Positions 41,801-50,347 of a DNA stretch of 64,000 nucleotides are shown piece by piece. A model generated the notes under the pieces. That model saw only the letters and a program-made list of their open reading frames with translations, ran no database searches and was not told the origin of the DNA. Source of the DNA: Pseudonocardia sp. TRM90224 (GTDB lineage: Bacteria > Actinomycetota > Actinomycetes > Mycobacteriales > Pseudonocardiaceae); assembly GCF_021245725.1 (NCBI RefSeq), contig NZ_JAJGSX010000033.1, positions 1 to 64,000 on the forward strand, written 5' to 3'. A program made the translations under genes and the position numbers. Numbering within the stretch: the first letter of the stretch is position 1; each line of letters opens with the position of its first letter.

Positions 41801-42892
41801 ATGACGCGGCCCGTGCACCCGCCCGCCGCGCCGCCACAGGACGTCCGCTTCTGCCGCAGCGCCGACGGAACCCGCTTGGCGTATGCCATCCACGGTTCCG
41901 GCCCGCCGATCCTCGTGGCGTCGTGCTGGCTCAGCCACCTCGAATACGACTGGCAGAGCCCGGTGTGGCGGCACTTCCTGCTCGATCTCGGCCGGTTCGC
42001 CACCGTCGTCCGCTACGACGAGCGCGGCTACGGGATGTCGGACTGGGACGTCGAGGACTTCTCGCTTCCCTCCCGGATCGCCGACCTGGAGGCGGTGGCC
42101 GATGCCGCGGGCCTCACGCGGTTCGCGCTCATGGGCATGTCGCAGGGCGGGCCGGTGGCCATCACCTACGCCGCCCGGCACCCGCAGCGACTCACCCGGC
42201 TCGTGCTGTATGGCACCTACTCCGTCGCGATGCGGGACGCCACGCCGGACGCGCGGGAGCTAGAGGACACCTTCACACAGATGATCAAAGTGGGCTGGGC
42301 GCGGCCGGACAGCACGTTCCGGCGGGTGTTCACCAACCTCATGATCCCCGGCGCGACCGAGCGGCAGGCCGGCTGGTTGGACGAGCTGCAGGCCCGCGCG
42401 ACGTCCACCGAGAACGCCGTCAACGCCCGCACCGAGCGGATGCGCGCGGACGCGCGGGAGCTCCTGCCCGAGATCGCCACGCCGACTCTCGTGCTGCACG
42501 CCCGCGGCGACCGGATGGTCGACTTCGCCGAGGGCAGGGAGCTCGCGAAGAGCATCTCCCGCTCGCGGCTGGTGTCGCTGGACAGCGACAACCACATCAC
42601 CCTCGCCGACGAGCCGGCGTGGCCGGTGGTCGTCGACGAGGTGGCCGCGTTCGTCCGGCAGGACGGCATGGGTGCGCCGGCGACGTCGGCCGCGCTGCGG
42701 TCGCTGACCGACCGCGAGCTCGACGTGCTGCGTCTGGTCAGCCAGGGCTACGACAACGAACGGGTGGCGTCGACGCTCGCGCTGAGCACGCGCACCGTCG
42801 AGCGGCACCTGACAGCGCTCTACGCGAAGCTGGGACTCTCCGGCCGCTCCGCGCGGGCCGCCGCCGTCGCGCACCTGCTCACCCCGCGCTGA
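41801..42892 (+). CDS. Alpha/beta hydrolase fused to a LuxR-type DNA-binding domain
   Basis: A 363-residue two-domain protein. Residues 1-290 are an alpha/beta hydrolase with oxyanion loop region HGSGPPILVAS, nucleophile Ser in GMSQGG, the acid in LVLHARGDRMVDF and the base His in SDNHITLAD. Residues 300-363 are a LuxR HTH (LTDRELDVLRLVSQGYDNERVASTLALSTRTVERHLTALYAKLGL). This fusion suggests a regulator that senses or hydrolyses its ligand. Confidence 0.88.
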   Translation: MTRPVHPPAAPPQDVRFCRSADGTRLAYAIHGSGPPILVASCWLSHLEYDWQSPVWRHFLLDLGRFATVVRYDERGYGMSDWDVEDFSLPSRIADLEAVADAAGLTRFALMGMSQGGPVAITYAARHPQRLTRLVLYGTYSVAMRDATPDARELEDTFTQMIKVGWARPDSTFRRVFTNLMIPGATERQAGWLDELQARATSTENAVNARTERMRADARELLPEIATPTLVLHARGDRMVDFAEGRELAKSISRSRLVSLDSDNHITLADEPAWPVVVDEVAAFVRQDGMGAPATSAALRSLTDRELDVLRLVSQGYDNERVASTLALSTRTVERHLTALYAKLGLSGRSARAAAVAHLLTPR

Positions 42893-43037
42893 ACCGGTGG
42901 CTGCGTGCCAGCCGCCACCGACCACCGTCGGATGGCCCGCAGACCTGGCGGCTGACGCGGATCCGGAACCGGCGTCCGGTTCATAGCCTCGTCCGTACGA
43001 GCCGAGCCATGAGGTGCGGCGGAACGGAGGAGGCATC

Positions 43038-43418
43038 ATGAGCAACAAGGCAGTGAGCAGCAAGGCAGTGATCAACCTGGCGACCGGTCTGGAAGACCCG
43101 GAGCGGGTCACCGTGGCGTTCCTGACGGCCGTCGCGGCGGCGGAGCAGGGCCGGCCGACGATGATGTTCCTGACGAAGGAGGCCGCCCGGCTCGCCGTCC
43201 CGGGCGTCGCGATCGGTACCGCGTGCGACGGCTGCCCGCCGCTGGTCGAGCTGGTCGACCGCTACGAGCGAGCCGGCGGCCGCTACCTGGTGTGCCCCAT
43301 CTGCGTGCAGGCGAAGAAGCTGGACTCGGGCACGTTCATCGCCGGTGCCGAGGCGGGTGGCACGGTCCCGCTGTGGAACTGGATCGGCGACGAGGCCGCC
43401 ACGGCGTTCAGCTTCTGA
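43038..43418 (+). CDS. DsrE-like small cysteine protein
   Basis: A 126-residue protein with a DsrE/peroxiredoxin-like fold pattern (VINLATGLEDPERVTVAFLTAVAAAEQGRPTMMFLTKEAARLA). Four cysteines form two CxxC pairs, C63-D-G-C66 and C86-P-I-C89, which could shuttle sulfur or bind zinc. GGAGGAGG precedes the ATG. It stands alone, with an eight-base gap to the convergent gene. Confidence 0.75.
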   Translation: MSNKAVSSKAVINLATGLEDPERVTVAFLTAVAAAEQGRPTMMFLTKEAARLAVPGVAIGTACDGCPPLVELVDRYERAGGRYLVCPICVQAKKLDSGTFIAGAEAGGTVPLWNWIGDEAATAFSF

Positions 43419-43425
43419 GCCGGTG

Positions 43426-44451
43426 TCACGGCCGCTCGGTGGGCGAGTCGACCCGGCCGGAGCCGAGTATCAGCTGGGACCACGCCACCGCCGGAGGGGG
43501 CCCGACGAGCAGCACGTCCGACTGCGCTTCGAGGACGATGATCTCGCTGCCGAGGATCCATCCGGTCGCCGGATCGATGATCAGGACGTGCCGGGCCGGA
43601 CCTCCGGAGTACTCCTCCGGGATGCTGATGGCGACCCCCGGCCGGCCGGTCCCGTCGGTGACGGGCCCGTCGACGGTGATGCCGGGCTTCGTGGCGAGCA
43701 TGCGCAGCGCAGCGGCCTGCACCTGCGGCTGGACGACGCTGTAGACGGCGATCTGCTCCACCATCTGGAACCAGTTCGGTTCCATCGCAGGCGCGAACTC
43801 GCTCCGGTTGCGCTGCTCACGATCCCTGATGAAGGTCTCCAGCGCCGCGGGATCGGCCGGATACTCGGCTCTCGGCAACTCGCTGGCATGCCGTTCCTCG
43901 ATCGAACTGCCACGTGGCTGCCGACGCTCGGTGCGGCCGGTGCCGTCTGCCGCGGTCCACGTCTCGGTCTCGGACGTGGACAGCTCCTCCCCCCGGCCGC
44001 CCTCGAAGAACCCCGAGCCGAGGCTGCGGACATGCAGGTAGTCGTACCGCGCTTCGCGGAGCGGGGGATGGGCTGCCGCGCAGTCGGCGAGCGTGTTCAG
44101 CAGCGTTGCCGCGTCGGGTGCGTGGGTCGTGCCGCACGCCGGCGACGGGCTGACGGCGGGCGGTTCCGGGTCGGCGGGCGCCGACAGCGACTGAACACCG
44201 ACCACGGCACCGATCGCGACGGCAGCGGCGACGGCGACGGCGAGCAACGCCGGCGCGAGGCGTCGCCGCGGGCCGACGACGGGGCGAATGCTCGCGCGGT
44301 GCTCGTGGAGGCCGTGCTCGTGGGGCCGGTGCGGCTCGGCGAGAATTGCGTCGAGCCGGCGCTGCCGCACCGCGGCCGGCACCACCCGCTCGAGCTCACC
44401 CGCGGACGGGAACTCCTGCGCGGCCATCCGGTCGGCGGACGTCCTGGTCAT
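43426..44451 (-). CDS. CU044_5270-like membrane protein, partner of an ECF sigma factor
   Basis: A 341-residue protein with a cytoplasmic N-terminus of about 65 residues, one membrane helix (RLAPALLAVAVAAAVAIGAVVGV) and a large extracellular domain. The layout matches actinomycete proteins encoded directly behind ECF sigma genes (CU044_5270 family). The ATG overlaps the sigma stop by four bases. An anti-sigma or signal-receiving role is inferred from position; no zinc anti-sigma motif is seen. Confidence 0.75.
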   Translation of the reverse strand: MTRTSADRMAAQEFPSAGELERVVPAAVRQRRLDAILAEPHRPHEHGLHEHRASIRPVVGPRRRLAPALLAVAVAAAVAIGAVVGVQSLSAPADPEPPAVSPSPACGTTHAPDAATLLNTLADCAAAHPPLREARYDYLHVRSLGSGFFEGGRGEELSTSETETWTAADGTGRTERRQPRGSSIEERHASELPRAEYPADPAALETFIRDREQRNRSEFAPAMEPNWFQMVEQIAVYSVVQPQVQAAALRMLATKPGITVDGPVTDGTGRPGVAISIPEEYSGGPARHVLIIDPATGWILGSEIIVLEAQSDVLLVGPPPAVAWSQLILGSGRVDSPTERP

Positions 44452-44990
44452 CGAACCTCCTGCACGGCGGGCAGCGGACCGGTGTTGTCGATCTCGTCGA
44501 AGCGGGCGAGCGCGGCGCGCAGGCGCCTTCGGGCCCGGTGCAGCCTGACGGCGAACGCGGTGGTGGAGCAACCCGCGACCCGCGCGGCGTCGGAGGCCGC
44601 CAGACCGTCCCAGAGGCTCAGCATGAGCGCCTCGCGATCGAGGTCGGAGAGCGACGCGAGCGCCTGCAGCACGGCGGCCCGCTCGGCGACGGATTCGGAG
44701 AGATCAGCGGCGGCGTGCGGGGTGCCGATCCGGTCCAGCTCCAACAAGATCACGTCGGCACGCCGCTTCCCGCGGCGGTACTGCTGGTTGATCGCGTTGC
44801 GCGCGACCACCAGCAGCCAGGGCAGCGGGTCGTCCGGCAGATCGGGGAAGGTTCGCCACGCGATCAGGAACGTCTCGTCGACGGCCTCGCTCGCCACCTC
44901 GGCCGGCGCCCTGCGCAGCGCGTAAGCGAGCACGCGGTCGTAGTGGTCGCGGTAGAGCTGTGTGAAGCGCTCGGAACCGGCATCCGGCAC
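44448..44990 (-). CDS. ECF-type RNA polymerase sigma factor
   Basis: A 180-residue sigma factor with region 2 (FTQLYRDHYDRVLAYALRRAPAEVASEAVDETFLIAWRT) and region 4 (LSDLDREALMLSLWDGLAASDAARVAGCSTTAFAVRLHRARRRLRAAL). GTG 44990 has GAGGGGG upstream and is preferred over the GTG at 45011. Co-translated with the membrane partner. Its own promoter should lie in 44991-45076. Confidence 0.9.
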   Translation of the reverse strand: MPDAGSERFTQLYRDHYDRVLAYALRRAPAEVASEAVDETFLIAWRTFPDLPDDPLPWLLVVARNAINQQYRRGKRRADVILLELDRIGTPHAAADLSESVAERAAVLQALASLSDLDREALMLSLWDGLAASDAARVAGCSTTAFAVRLHRARRRLRAALARFDEIDNTGPLPAVQEVR

Positions 44991-45076
44991 AGATCCCCCT
45001 CGTGTCGTCACCGAAGAAGATGCCGCGAACCCCCGGATCCTTACAGCCGGCCCCGACCTGCAGGCGGCTGGCGACC

Positions 45077-45137
45077 GTCGACAACGACGTTTTGGCTGTT
45101 GTGAGCGCTAACAAACAGCCAGAACGTCGTTGTCGAC
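45077..45137. repeat. Long intergenic hairpin, family C
   Basis: 24-base arms (45077-45100 and 45114-45137) pair with one mismatch around a 13-base loop. The core is ACAACGACGTTTTGGCTGTT. It lies after the merR stop and before the ECF sigma gene, both on the minus strand, so it may end the merR message. It has a different sequence but the same design as families A and B. Confidence 0.85.
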
Positions 45138-45149
45138 GTCATGGCGCGG

Positions 45150-45542
45150 TCAGCCGGCGGCCGCGAGCTCGTCGGCGGCGCGGCGGGCTTCCGGCGGTGC
45201 CGTGGCGATGATCCCTTCCAGCGACCGGCGGGCCGTCTCCAGCTCGGCGATGCAGGCGGTGAGGCGGGCGTGCTCGCGGTCGAGGTCGAGGAGCAGCTCG
45301 GGGCAGTCGGCGATGAGCTTCGGGCCCTCCGCAGTCATGCACGGCAGCAGCTCGCCGATCGTGGTGGTGGAGAGGCCGGCCGCGAGCAGGTTGCGGATGT
45401 GCGCGACGGTCGTGACGTCCGACTCGCGGTACTCCCGGTACCCGCTGGACCGCCGCAGCGGCCGCAGCAGCTCCTGCTCCTCGTAGTAGCGCAGCAGGCG
45501 CTGGCTGACCCCGGTGCGCCGCTCCAGTTCCCCGATCTTCAT
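45150..45542 (-). CDS. MerR-family transcriptional regulator
   Basis: A 130-residue MerR protein (MKIGELERRTGVSQRLLRYYEEQELLRPLRRSSGYREYRESDVTTV), with a dimerisation helix and Cys at LPCM and ADCPE in the C-terminal half. The size fits SoxR/drug-sensing members. It is divergent from an MFS exporter with a typical MerR promoter between. Confidence 0.9.
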   Translation of the reverse strand: MKIGELERRTGVSQRLLRYYEEQELLRPLRRSSGYREYRESDVTTVAHIRNLLAAGLSTTTIGELLPCMTAEGPKLIADCPELLLDLDREHARLTACIAELETARRSLEGIIATAPPEARRAADELAAAG

Positions 45543-45561
45543 GTGATCCCCGATTCGCCGC

Positions 45562-45592
45562 TTGACTCTCACATTGATGTGAGACTCTAGCT
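45562..45592 (+). promoter_or_regulatory. MerR-type promoter with palindrome in a 19-base spacer
   Basis: TTGACT (45562-45567) and CTAGCT (45587-45592) are separated by 19 bases, which hold CTCACAT-TG-ATGTGAG (45568-45583). The overlong spacer with an embedded palindrome is the mark of MerR-activated promoters. It reads toward the MFS gene nine bases downstream. Confidence 0.75.
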
Positions 45593-45600
45593 TGCCTGTT

Positions 45601-47130
45601 ATGTCTGAAGTTTCAGCGCGCGCGTGGTGGGGGCTTGCCGTTCTGGCGCTGCCGACCGCGCTGCTGTCCATGGACGCAACCGTCCTCTACCTAGCCGTCC
45701 CGCACCTCGCCGCCGACCTGCAGCCCAGCAGCACCGAGCTGCTCTGGATCACCGACAGCTACGGGTTCCTCATCGCGGCGTTCCTCGTGCCGATGGGCAC
45801 GCTCGGCGACCGCATCGGCCGTCGCAAGCTCCTGATGATCGGTGCCGCCGCGTTCGCCGTGATCTCGGTGCTCGCCGCGTTCGCCCCGAGCGCCGAGCTG
45901 CTGATCGCCGCCAGGGCACTGCTCGGCGTCGCCGGCGCCACGCTCATGCCCTCGACGCTCGCACTGATCACGACCTTGTTCCCCGACGACCGGCGGCGCG
46001 GGGTGGCCATCGGCATCTGGGCCGCGGCGCTCTCGGGCGGCGCTGCGCTCGGGCCCGTGGTGGGCGGCCTGCTGCTCGGGTCGTTCGCGTGGGGCTCGGT
46101 CTTCCTCATCGCCGTGCCCATCATGGCGTTGTTGCTGGTCACGGGCCCGTTCCTGCTGCCGGAGCACCGCGACGGCGGGGTGGGGCGGATCGACGTGCCG
46201 AGCATCGTGCTGTCGTTGGCCGCCGTGCTGGGAGTTGTCTACGGTCTCAAGCAGGCCGCCGACGGAGACCTCGGCCTGGTCACGGTCGGGGCCGCGGTGC
46301 TGGGTGCTGCAGCCGCGGTTGTGTTCGTGCGCCGGCAGCGGCGGCTGGCCGACCCGCTCGTCGACCTGCGGCTGTTCGCCGACCGCTCCTTCACCGTCGC
46401 GCTCGGTGTGATGCTCGTGGCGATGGGGACGACCGTCGGCGTCTACTTCTTCGTGACCCTGCACCTGCAGCAGGTGCTCGGCCTCTCGCCCGTGCAGGCG
46501 GGGTTGTGGCTGGTGCCCTCGGCCGCGGTGATGATCGTCTCGTCGACGCTGGCGCCGACGCTCGCCGCCCGGTTCGGGGCGGCCGCGGTGGTGGCGGGTT
46601 CGCTCGCGGTGGCGGCGGTCGGGTTCGCGCTGCTGGCCTTCGTCGACGCGGGCAGCAGCGTGCTGCTGCCCGTCGCGAGCCTGGTCGTCGTGTACTTGGG
46701 CGGCGGTCCGGTGATGACGCTGGCGACGGACCTCGTCGTCGGTGCGGCGCCACCGGAACGGGCCGGCTCGGCCTCCGCGCTCTCCGAGACGGGCGGCGAG
46801 CTCGGCCTCGCGCTCGGGGTGGCGCTGCTGGGCAGCGTCGGGATCGCGGTCTACCGCGTCACGATGGCGGCGACGCTGCCGGCGGGCCTCGCGCCGGACG
46901 TCGCGACGGCCGCCGGCGACACGGTCGACGGCGCCACCGCGGCCGCGGCCGGCCTGCCTGCGCAGCAGGCCGCCGACCTGCTCGCCGCAGCCCGCGAGGC
47001 GTTCGCCGGCGGGGTGAGCGTGGTCGGCACGATCGCGGCCGTGCTGACGGCCGCACTCGCCGTCCTCGTCGCGGTGGTGCTGCGCAGGCGCTCGGCGCCG
47101 GCTGAGCCGGGGGCACACGCGGCCGCGTGA
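45601..47130 (+). CDS. MFS drug-exporter-like transporter (DHA2, 14 helices)
   Basis: A 509-residue transporter with about 14 membrane segments. It shows motif A GTLGDRIGRRKLLMIG and motif C-like GVAGATLMPSTLALITTLF and ALGPVVGGLLLG, found in the QacA/LfrA/EmrB group. ATG 45601 fits the MerR promoter, leaving a short leader. Proton-driven export of a toxic compound sensed by the MerR protein is expected. Confidence 0.9.
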   Translation: MSEVSARAWWGLAVLALPTALLSMDATVLYLAVPHLAADLQPSSTELLWITDSYGFLIAAFLVPMGTLGDRIGRRKLLMIGAAAFAVISVLAAFAPSAELLIAARALLGVAGATLMPSTLALITTLFPDDRRRGVAIGIWAAALSGGAALGPVVGGLLLGSFAWGSVFLIAVPIMALLLVTGPFLLPEHRDGGVGRIDVPSIVLSLAAVLGVVYGLKQAADGDLGLVTVGAAVLGAAAAVVFVRRQRRLADPLVDLRLFADRSFTVALGVMLVAMGTTVGVYFFVTLHLQQVLGLSPVQAGLWLVPSAAVMIVSSTLAPTLAARFGAAAVVAGSLAVAAVGFALLAFVDAGSSVLLPVASLVVVYLGGGPVMTLATDLVVGAAPPERAGSASALSETGGELGLALGVALLGSVGIAVYRVTMAATLPAGLAPDVATAAGDTVDGATAAAAGLPAQQAADLLAAAREAFAGGVSVVGTIAAVLTAALAVLVAVVLRRRSAPAEPGAHAAA

Positions 47131-47154
47131 CACCGGAGGCGCGTGGCGTCGGGA

Positions 47155-47212
47155 GAGGGCAGGAAAGCCACTTTCAGGCCCTGTGGGGGCAGGAAAGTGG
47201 CTTCCTGCCCTC
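47155..47212. repeat. Long intergenic hairpin, family B copy 2
   Basis: Arms 47155-47181 and 47187-47212 match family B copy 1 at 30.3 kb with few changes, including one lost base in the right arm. It sits between convergent genes (MFS and NUDIX) and so could terminate both. Confidence 0.85.
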
Positions 47213-47229
47213 CCGCCGGAGGGGGCGGG

Positions 47230-47763
47230 CTACCGCCGGCCCAGGGTCAGGAGGAGGTAGGCGGCGAGGGTCGGGCCGTCGGTGATCGTTCCGTCGCGCA
47301 GCATCCGTTCCAGCTCGCCGCGGGGGAACCAGCGCTGCCGCATGTCCTGCTCGGTGGCCTCGCGGTTCGGGGTGCCGGGGGTGAGGTCGGTCGCCAGGAA
47401 CACGTGGACGCCCTGGCCGGTCGTGCCGTTCGCGCAGTGCAGGTGGCCGAGCCGCTCCAGCCGTCCCGCGGTGAAGCCGGTCTCCTCGGCCAGCTCGACG
47501 GCAGCGGTCTGCTCGGGGGTGCCGTGCGTGCCGTGCGGCAGCGAGCCGGACGGGAACTCCCACGAGCGCCGGCCGATCGGGTGGCGGTACTGCTCGACGA
47601 GGTGGAACCCGTCGTTCTCCTCGGGGACGACGAGCGCGAAGTCGGCCTTGTCGACCACCGAGTACTCGCTGCGGGTGCCGTCGGCGTGCTCGATCTCGTC
47701 GACCCGCACCGAGATCCAGCGGTTCTGGAAGACCTTGGTCGAGGACAGCGTCGTGATGCTCAT
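47230..47763 (-). CDS. NUDIX hydrolase, ADP-ribose-pyrophosphatase-like
   Basis: A 177-residue NUDIX protein. The box region is G-x-LPHGTHGTPEQTAAVELAEETGF. The usual REUxEE has Val in place of Arg, but the two Glu that bind metal remain. It resembles ADP-ribose/nucleotide-sugar pyrophosphatases (YRHPIGRRSWEFPSGSLP). It is single and convergent with the MFS gene. Confidence 0.87.
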   Translation of the reverse strand: MSITTLSSTKVFQNRWISVRVDEIEHADGTRSEYSVVDKADFALVVPEENDGFHLVEQYRHPIGRRSWEFPSGSLPHGTHGTPEQTAAVELAEETGFTAGRLERLGHLHCANGTTGQGVHVFLATDLTPGTPNREATEQDMRQRWFPRGELERMLRDGTITDGPTLAAYLLLTLGRR

Positions 47764-47861
47764 CCCCGCAGTCTGGCGCCCGTGCCACCGGGAATCCCCG
47801 ATGAAACCCCCGTGAAATGACCTGCCGGCACGGTGAGGCCATGGTCGGCGACGGGGGGACG

Positions 47862-48515
47862 ATGCGGGTTCTGGTCATCGACGAGCAGCCGGTGACCCGG
47901 GAGGGCGCAGGCAGCTGGCTGCGCCGGGAAGGGGTCGCGGGCGAGATCGCCGACACCGGCGATCTCGACACCGCCGCGGCGCTGGTCGAGCTGCGCCGCC
48001 CGCACGTCGTGCTGCTCGGCGACGCGCGCGCGATCGACTTCATCCGGTGGACCGCGCGGCGCCGGCCCGAGACCCGCATCGTCGTCTGGAGCGCGGCCCC
48101 GCTCGCGCAGGTCGCGCAGGCGGTACGGGCCGGCGCGCACGGGTACGTCAGCAAGTCGGCGACGTCGACGGCACTCGCCGGTGCCGTCACCGGCGTGACC
48201 AAGGGGCTGGTGCTCCCCGACGAGCTCCGCGCGTTGATCACCGCCGGGTTGCGGGACGGCCGGGATTTCGGCCGGGGTCTCGCCCGGCTCACCGCACGCG
48301 AGCGTGAGGTGCTGCACTGCCTCGGCAACGCGTACGACAACAAGGAGATCGCCTCCGAGCTCGGTATCGCGGTGCGCACCGTCAACCGCCACCTCGAAGG
48401 CATCCGTGAGAAGACCGGCGTCCGGCGCCGCTCGCAGCTGATGCAGCTCGCGCGTTCGGCCGAGCCCGTGCCCGCGGACGTCATGCGGACGGGTCTCGTG
48501 CGCACTGGCCGATAG
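47862..48515 (+). CDS. LuxR/NarL-type response regulator with atypical receiver
   Basis: A 217-residue protein with an N-terminal receiver-like domain and a C-terminal HTH (LTAREREVLHCLGNAYDNKEIASELGIAVRTVNRHLEGIREKTGV). The acidic pocket D7-E8 and the late Lys (GYVSKSA) are present, but the phospho-acceptor position in VVLLGDA is Gly53 with Asp54 next to it, so phosphorylation is doubtful. No histidine kinase is adjacent. ATG 47862 follows GGGGGGAC. It overlaps acpS tail-to-tail by 35 bases and may control the biosynthetic operon. Confidence 0.85.
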   Translation: MRVLVIDEQPVTREGAGSWLRREGVAGEIADTGDLDTAAALVELRRPHVVLLGDARAIDFIRWTARRRPETRIVVWSAAPLAQVAQAVRAGAHGYVSKSATSTALAGAVTGVTKGLVLPDELRALITAGLRDGRDFGRGLARLTAREREVLHCLGNAYDNKEIASELGIAVRTVNRHLEGIREKTGVRRRSQLMQLARSAEPVPADVMRTGLVRTGR

Positions 48516-48879
48516 CGACCGCGAACACCTGACCGTGCTTGTGGGTGATCGACACCGAGATACCGGTGAGGCCGAGCTCCTCGGCAGCGGTTGATGCCGC
48601 ACCGTCGAGCACGACGTGCGGGGCCCCCGATCCGAGCCGGCCGACGTGGATCTCGCGCGGCGGCACCCCGGCGAGCATGCCCGTGCCGAGCACCTTCAAC
48701 ACCGCTTCCTTCGCGGCGAACCGCCCGGTGAGGAACTCCGCCGCGCGCGTGCCGTCCATGCCGTCCGCCCGCCGCAGCTCGTCGGTGCTGTAGACGTACC
48801 GGCGGAACCACGCTCGGCGCAGCAGCCGCTCCAGCTCGCCGACCCGCATGAGGTCGGTCCCGACCAGCAACCCGGTCAC
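48481..48879 (-). CDS. acpS: Holo-acyl-carrier-protein synthase (4'-phosphopantetheinyl transferase)
   Basis: A 132-residue AcpS-type protein: GTDLMRVGELERLL (Mg-binding Asp), FLTGRFAAKEAVLKVLGTG (catalytic Glu/Lys region) and SITHKHGQVFAVAI. It attaches phosphopantetheine from CoA to a carrier-protein Ser. It is the last gene of the twelve-gene operon, ten bases after a GNAT gene, and probably primes the ACP domain encoded upstream in the same operon. It could instead be the housekeeping acpS. Confidence 0.85.
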   Translation of the reverse strand: MTGLLVGTDLMRVGELERLLRRAWFRRYVYSTDELRRADGMDGTRAAEFLTGRFAAKEAVLKVLGTGMLAGVPPREIHVGRLGSGAPHVVLDGAASTAAEELGLTGISVSITHKHGQVFAVAIGQCARDPSA

Positions 48880-48889
48880 GGCGCCCCTG

Positions 48890-49462
48890 TCACAATGGCC
48901 CGGCCACCCGTTCGCGCACGCGCGCGAACTGCTCGGCACGGGCGCGCTGGGCCGCCTCGAAGTCGGGCTTGCGCTCCACCCACCAGCAGCACGTCCGGCG
49001 CGTGCCGAGGCTGTTGCAGTGGTCCGGCGACACGGCCTGCACGAGCGCTTCGAGCCGGTCGGGCGCCAGCATCATCCGGTTGCCGAGGTACACCTCGTGC
49101 ACGACCGAGCGCATGTTCAGGGTGTCGTAGAGGTACTCGTACGTGGCGATCACGGCCAGCAGGCCGGCCCGCATCCGGAAGTTGCGGTGGTGCATGCTCA
49201 GCACCTCGCACGAGCGTGCGATGTGGTCGATGTGGCGGATCCAGACATACCCGACGGTGGTCCCCGACCCGGTCCTCAGCCGGAACATCCGCTCGTCGCA
49301 CCACCCCGTCCGCAGCCGCCCGAGCACCTCACGCTCGATCTCGTCGCGGGGGACGACGCCACCGCGGTGGTTGATGTTGTGCTGCACCTCCGCGTCCGTG
49401 TACAGGTCGACCCAGTCGGGCACGTCCGACTCCCGCATCAGCTCGAAGACCAGCTGCTTCAC
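48890..49462 (-). CDS. GNAT-family acyltransferase-like protein 4
   Basis: A 190-residue GNAT protein (VFELMRESDVPDWVDLYTDAEVQHNINHRGGVVPRDEIER..., TVGYVWIRHIDHIARSCEVLSM, GLLAVIATYEYLYDTLNMRSVVHEVY). GTG 49462 overlaps the previous GNAT stop (GTGA). The CCWW and Cys-rich C-terminal part is unusual. In this operon it may acylate an amine on the product or carrier-bound intermediate. Substrate unknown. Confidence 0.75.
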   Translation of the reverse strand: MKQLVFELMRESDVPDWVDLYTDAEVQHNINHRGGVVPRDEIEREVLGRLRTGWCDERMFRLRTGSGTTVGYVWIRHIDHIARSCEVLSMHHRNFRMRAGLLAVIATYEYLYDTLNMRSVVHEVYLGNRMMLAPDRLEALVQAVSPDHCNSLGTRRTCCWWVERKPDFEAAQRARAEQFARVRERVAGPL

Positions 49463-49914
49463 GCCGTCTGCCCCCACCACAGCCGCTGGTCGTGGTAGTC
49501 GCCGTCCTGGAAGCGGCAGCCGTGCAGCACACCGATCGGCCGCAGCCCGGCCGGTTCGAGGTGCGCGGCCCGGCCGTCCCGGTTGGGCTCGATCCGCACC
49601 ACCGAGTGCAGGTCGAGGTGCGTGCGGCAGAGCCGGATCGCGGCGCCCAGCAGGGCGGTGTACTCCGCGGCGGACGCGCCGGGCACCGCGATGTCGATCT
49701 CGGCCTGGTGCGGGTTGAGCTCGTTCGGGACCACGCCGAACAGCCCGTCGCCCGCGGTGAACAGGCGCGCGCGGACGTACCGGAACCAGTCCTCGATCAT
49801 CGCGACGGGGTCGGTGCGGGTGTCCCGGCCGAGGAACGCCATCCGGTGGTCGGTCAGCAGCTCCAGCCGTCGGCGCAGCTGCGCGGTGGTGCAGGGAACG
49901 ATCTCAGGTGTCAT
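49459..49914 (-). CDS. GNAT-like protein 3
   Basis: A 151-residue protein resembling a GNAT fold (EIDIAVPGASAAEYTALLGAAIRLCRTHLDLHSVVRIEPNRDGRAAHLEPAGLRPIGVLHGCRFQDG; shown in parts), with a weak acetyl-CoA loop. ATG 49914 overlaps the previous gene by 11 bases. Likely co-translated with its neighbours. Confidence 0.65.
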   Translation of the reverse strand: MTPEIVPCTTAQLRRRLELLTDHRMAFLGRDTRTDPVAMIEDWFRYVRARLFTAGDGLFGVVPNELNPHQAEIDIAVPGASAAEYTALLGAAIRLCRTHLDLHSVVRIEPNRDGRAAHLEPAGLRPIGVLHGCRFQDGDYHDQRLWWGQTA

Positions 49915-50347
49915 CGAGGCCGGCTCTCCAGATCGTGGCGGGCACGGCATTGCCGTCGCGCCACACGTGCTCGGGGATCGTGACCTCGGCGACGAAGCCC
50001 AGCGCGGCCGCCGCGGTTTGCTGCTCGTCGCCGGTCGGGAGCACGCCGATCACCTGCCGCAGCCGCAGCCGCTCCCCGGCCACCACGAGCGCCGCGGCCA
50101 GCAGGTCGACGACCGGTGCGTCGAGGGTTGCGACGCTCAGCCGGGCCGTCCGGTGCACGTGGTCGATGCGGTCCAGCACCGCGACCCCGGCGTCCGGCAC
50201 GACGAGCACGCGGCACCAGTGCCCGTCCGGCTCCGGTGGTGGCGGCGCAAAAGGCCCAGCGCCGCCGGTGGCCATCAGCAGCGGGCCCTGCCATGCCGTG
50301 GCCAGCAGGCCGGCGTCACGTGTGCGGTATCCGCGCAGCTCAGGCAC
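49904..50347 (-). CDS. GNAT-like protein 2
   Basis: A 147-residue protein with a GNAT-like C-terminal half (HWCRVLVVPDAGVAVLDRIDHVHRTARLSV..., AALVVAGERLRLRQVIGVLP, AAAALGFVAEVTIPEHVWRDG). GTG 50347 overlaps the preceding gene by eight bases. The acyl-CoA loop is not clear, so catalytic activity is uncertain. Confidence 0.6.
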   Translation of the reverse strand: MPELRGYRTRDAGLLATAWQGPLLMATGGAGPFAPPPPEPDGHWCRVLVVPDAGVAVLDRIDHVHRTARLSVATLDAPVVDLLAAALVVAGERLRLRQVIGVLPTGDEQQTAAAALGFVAEVTIPEHVWRDGNAVPATIWRAGLDDT

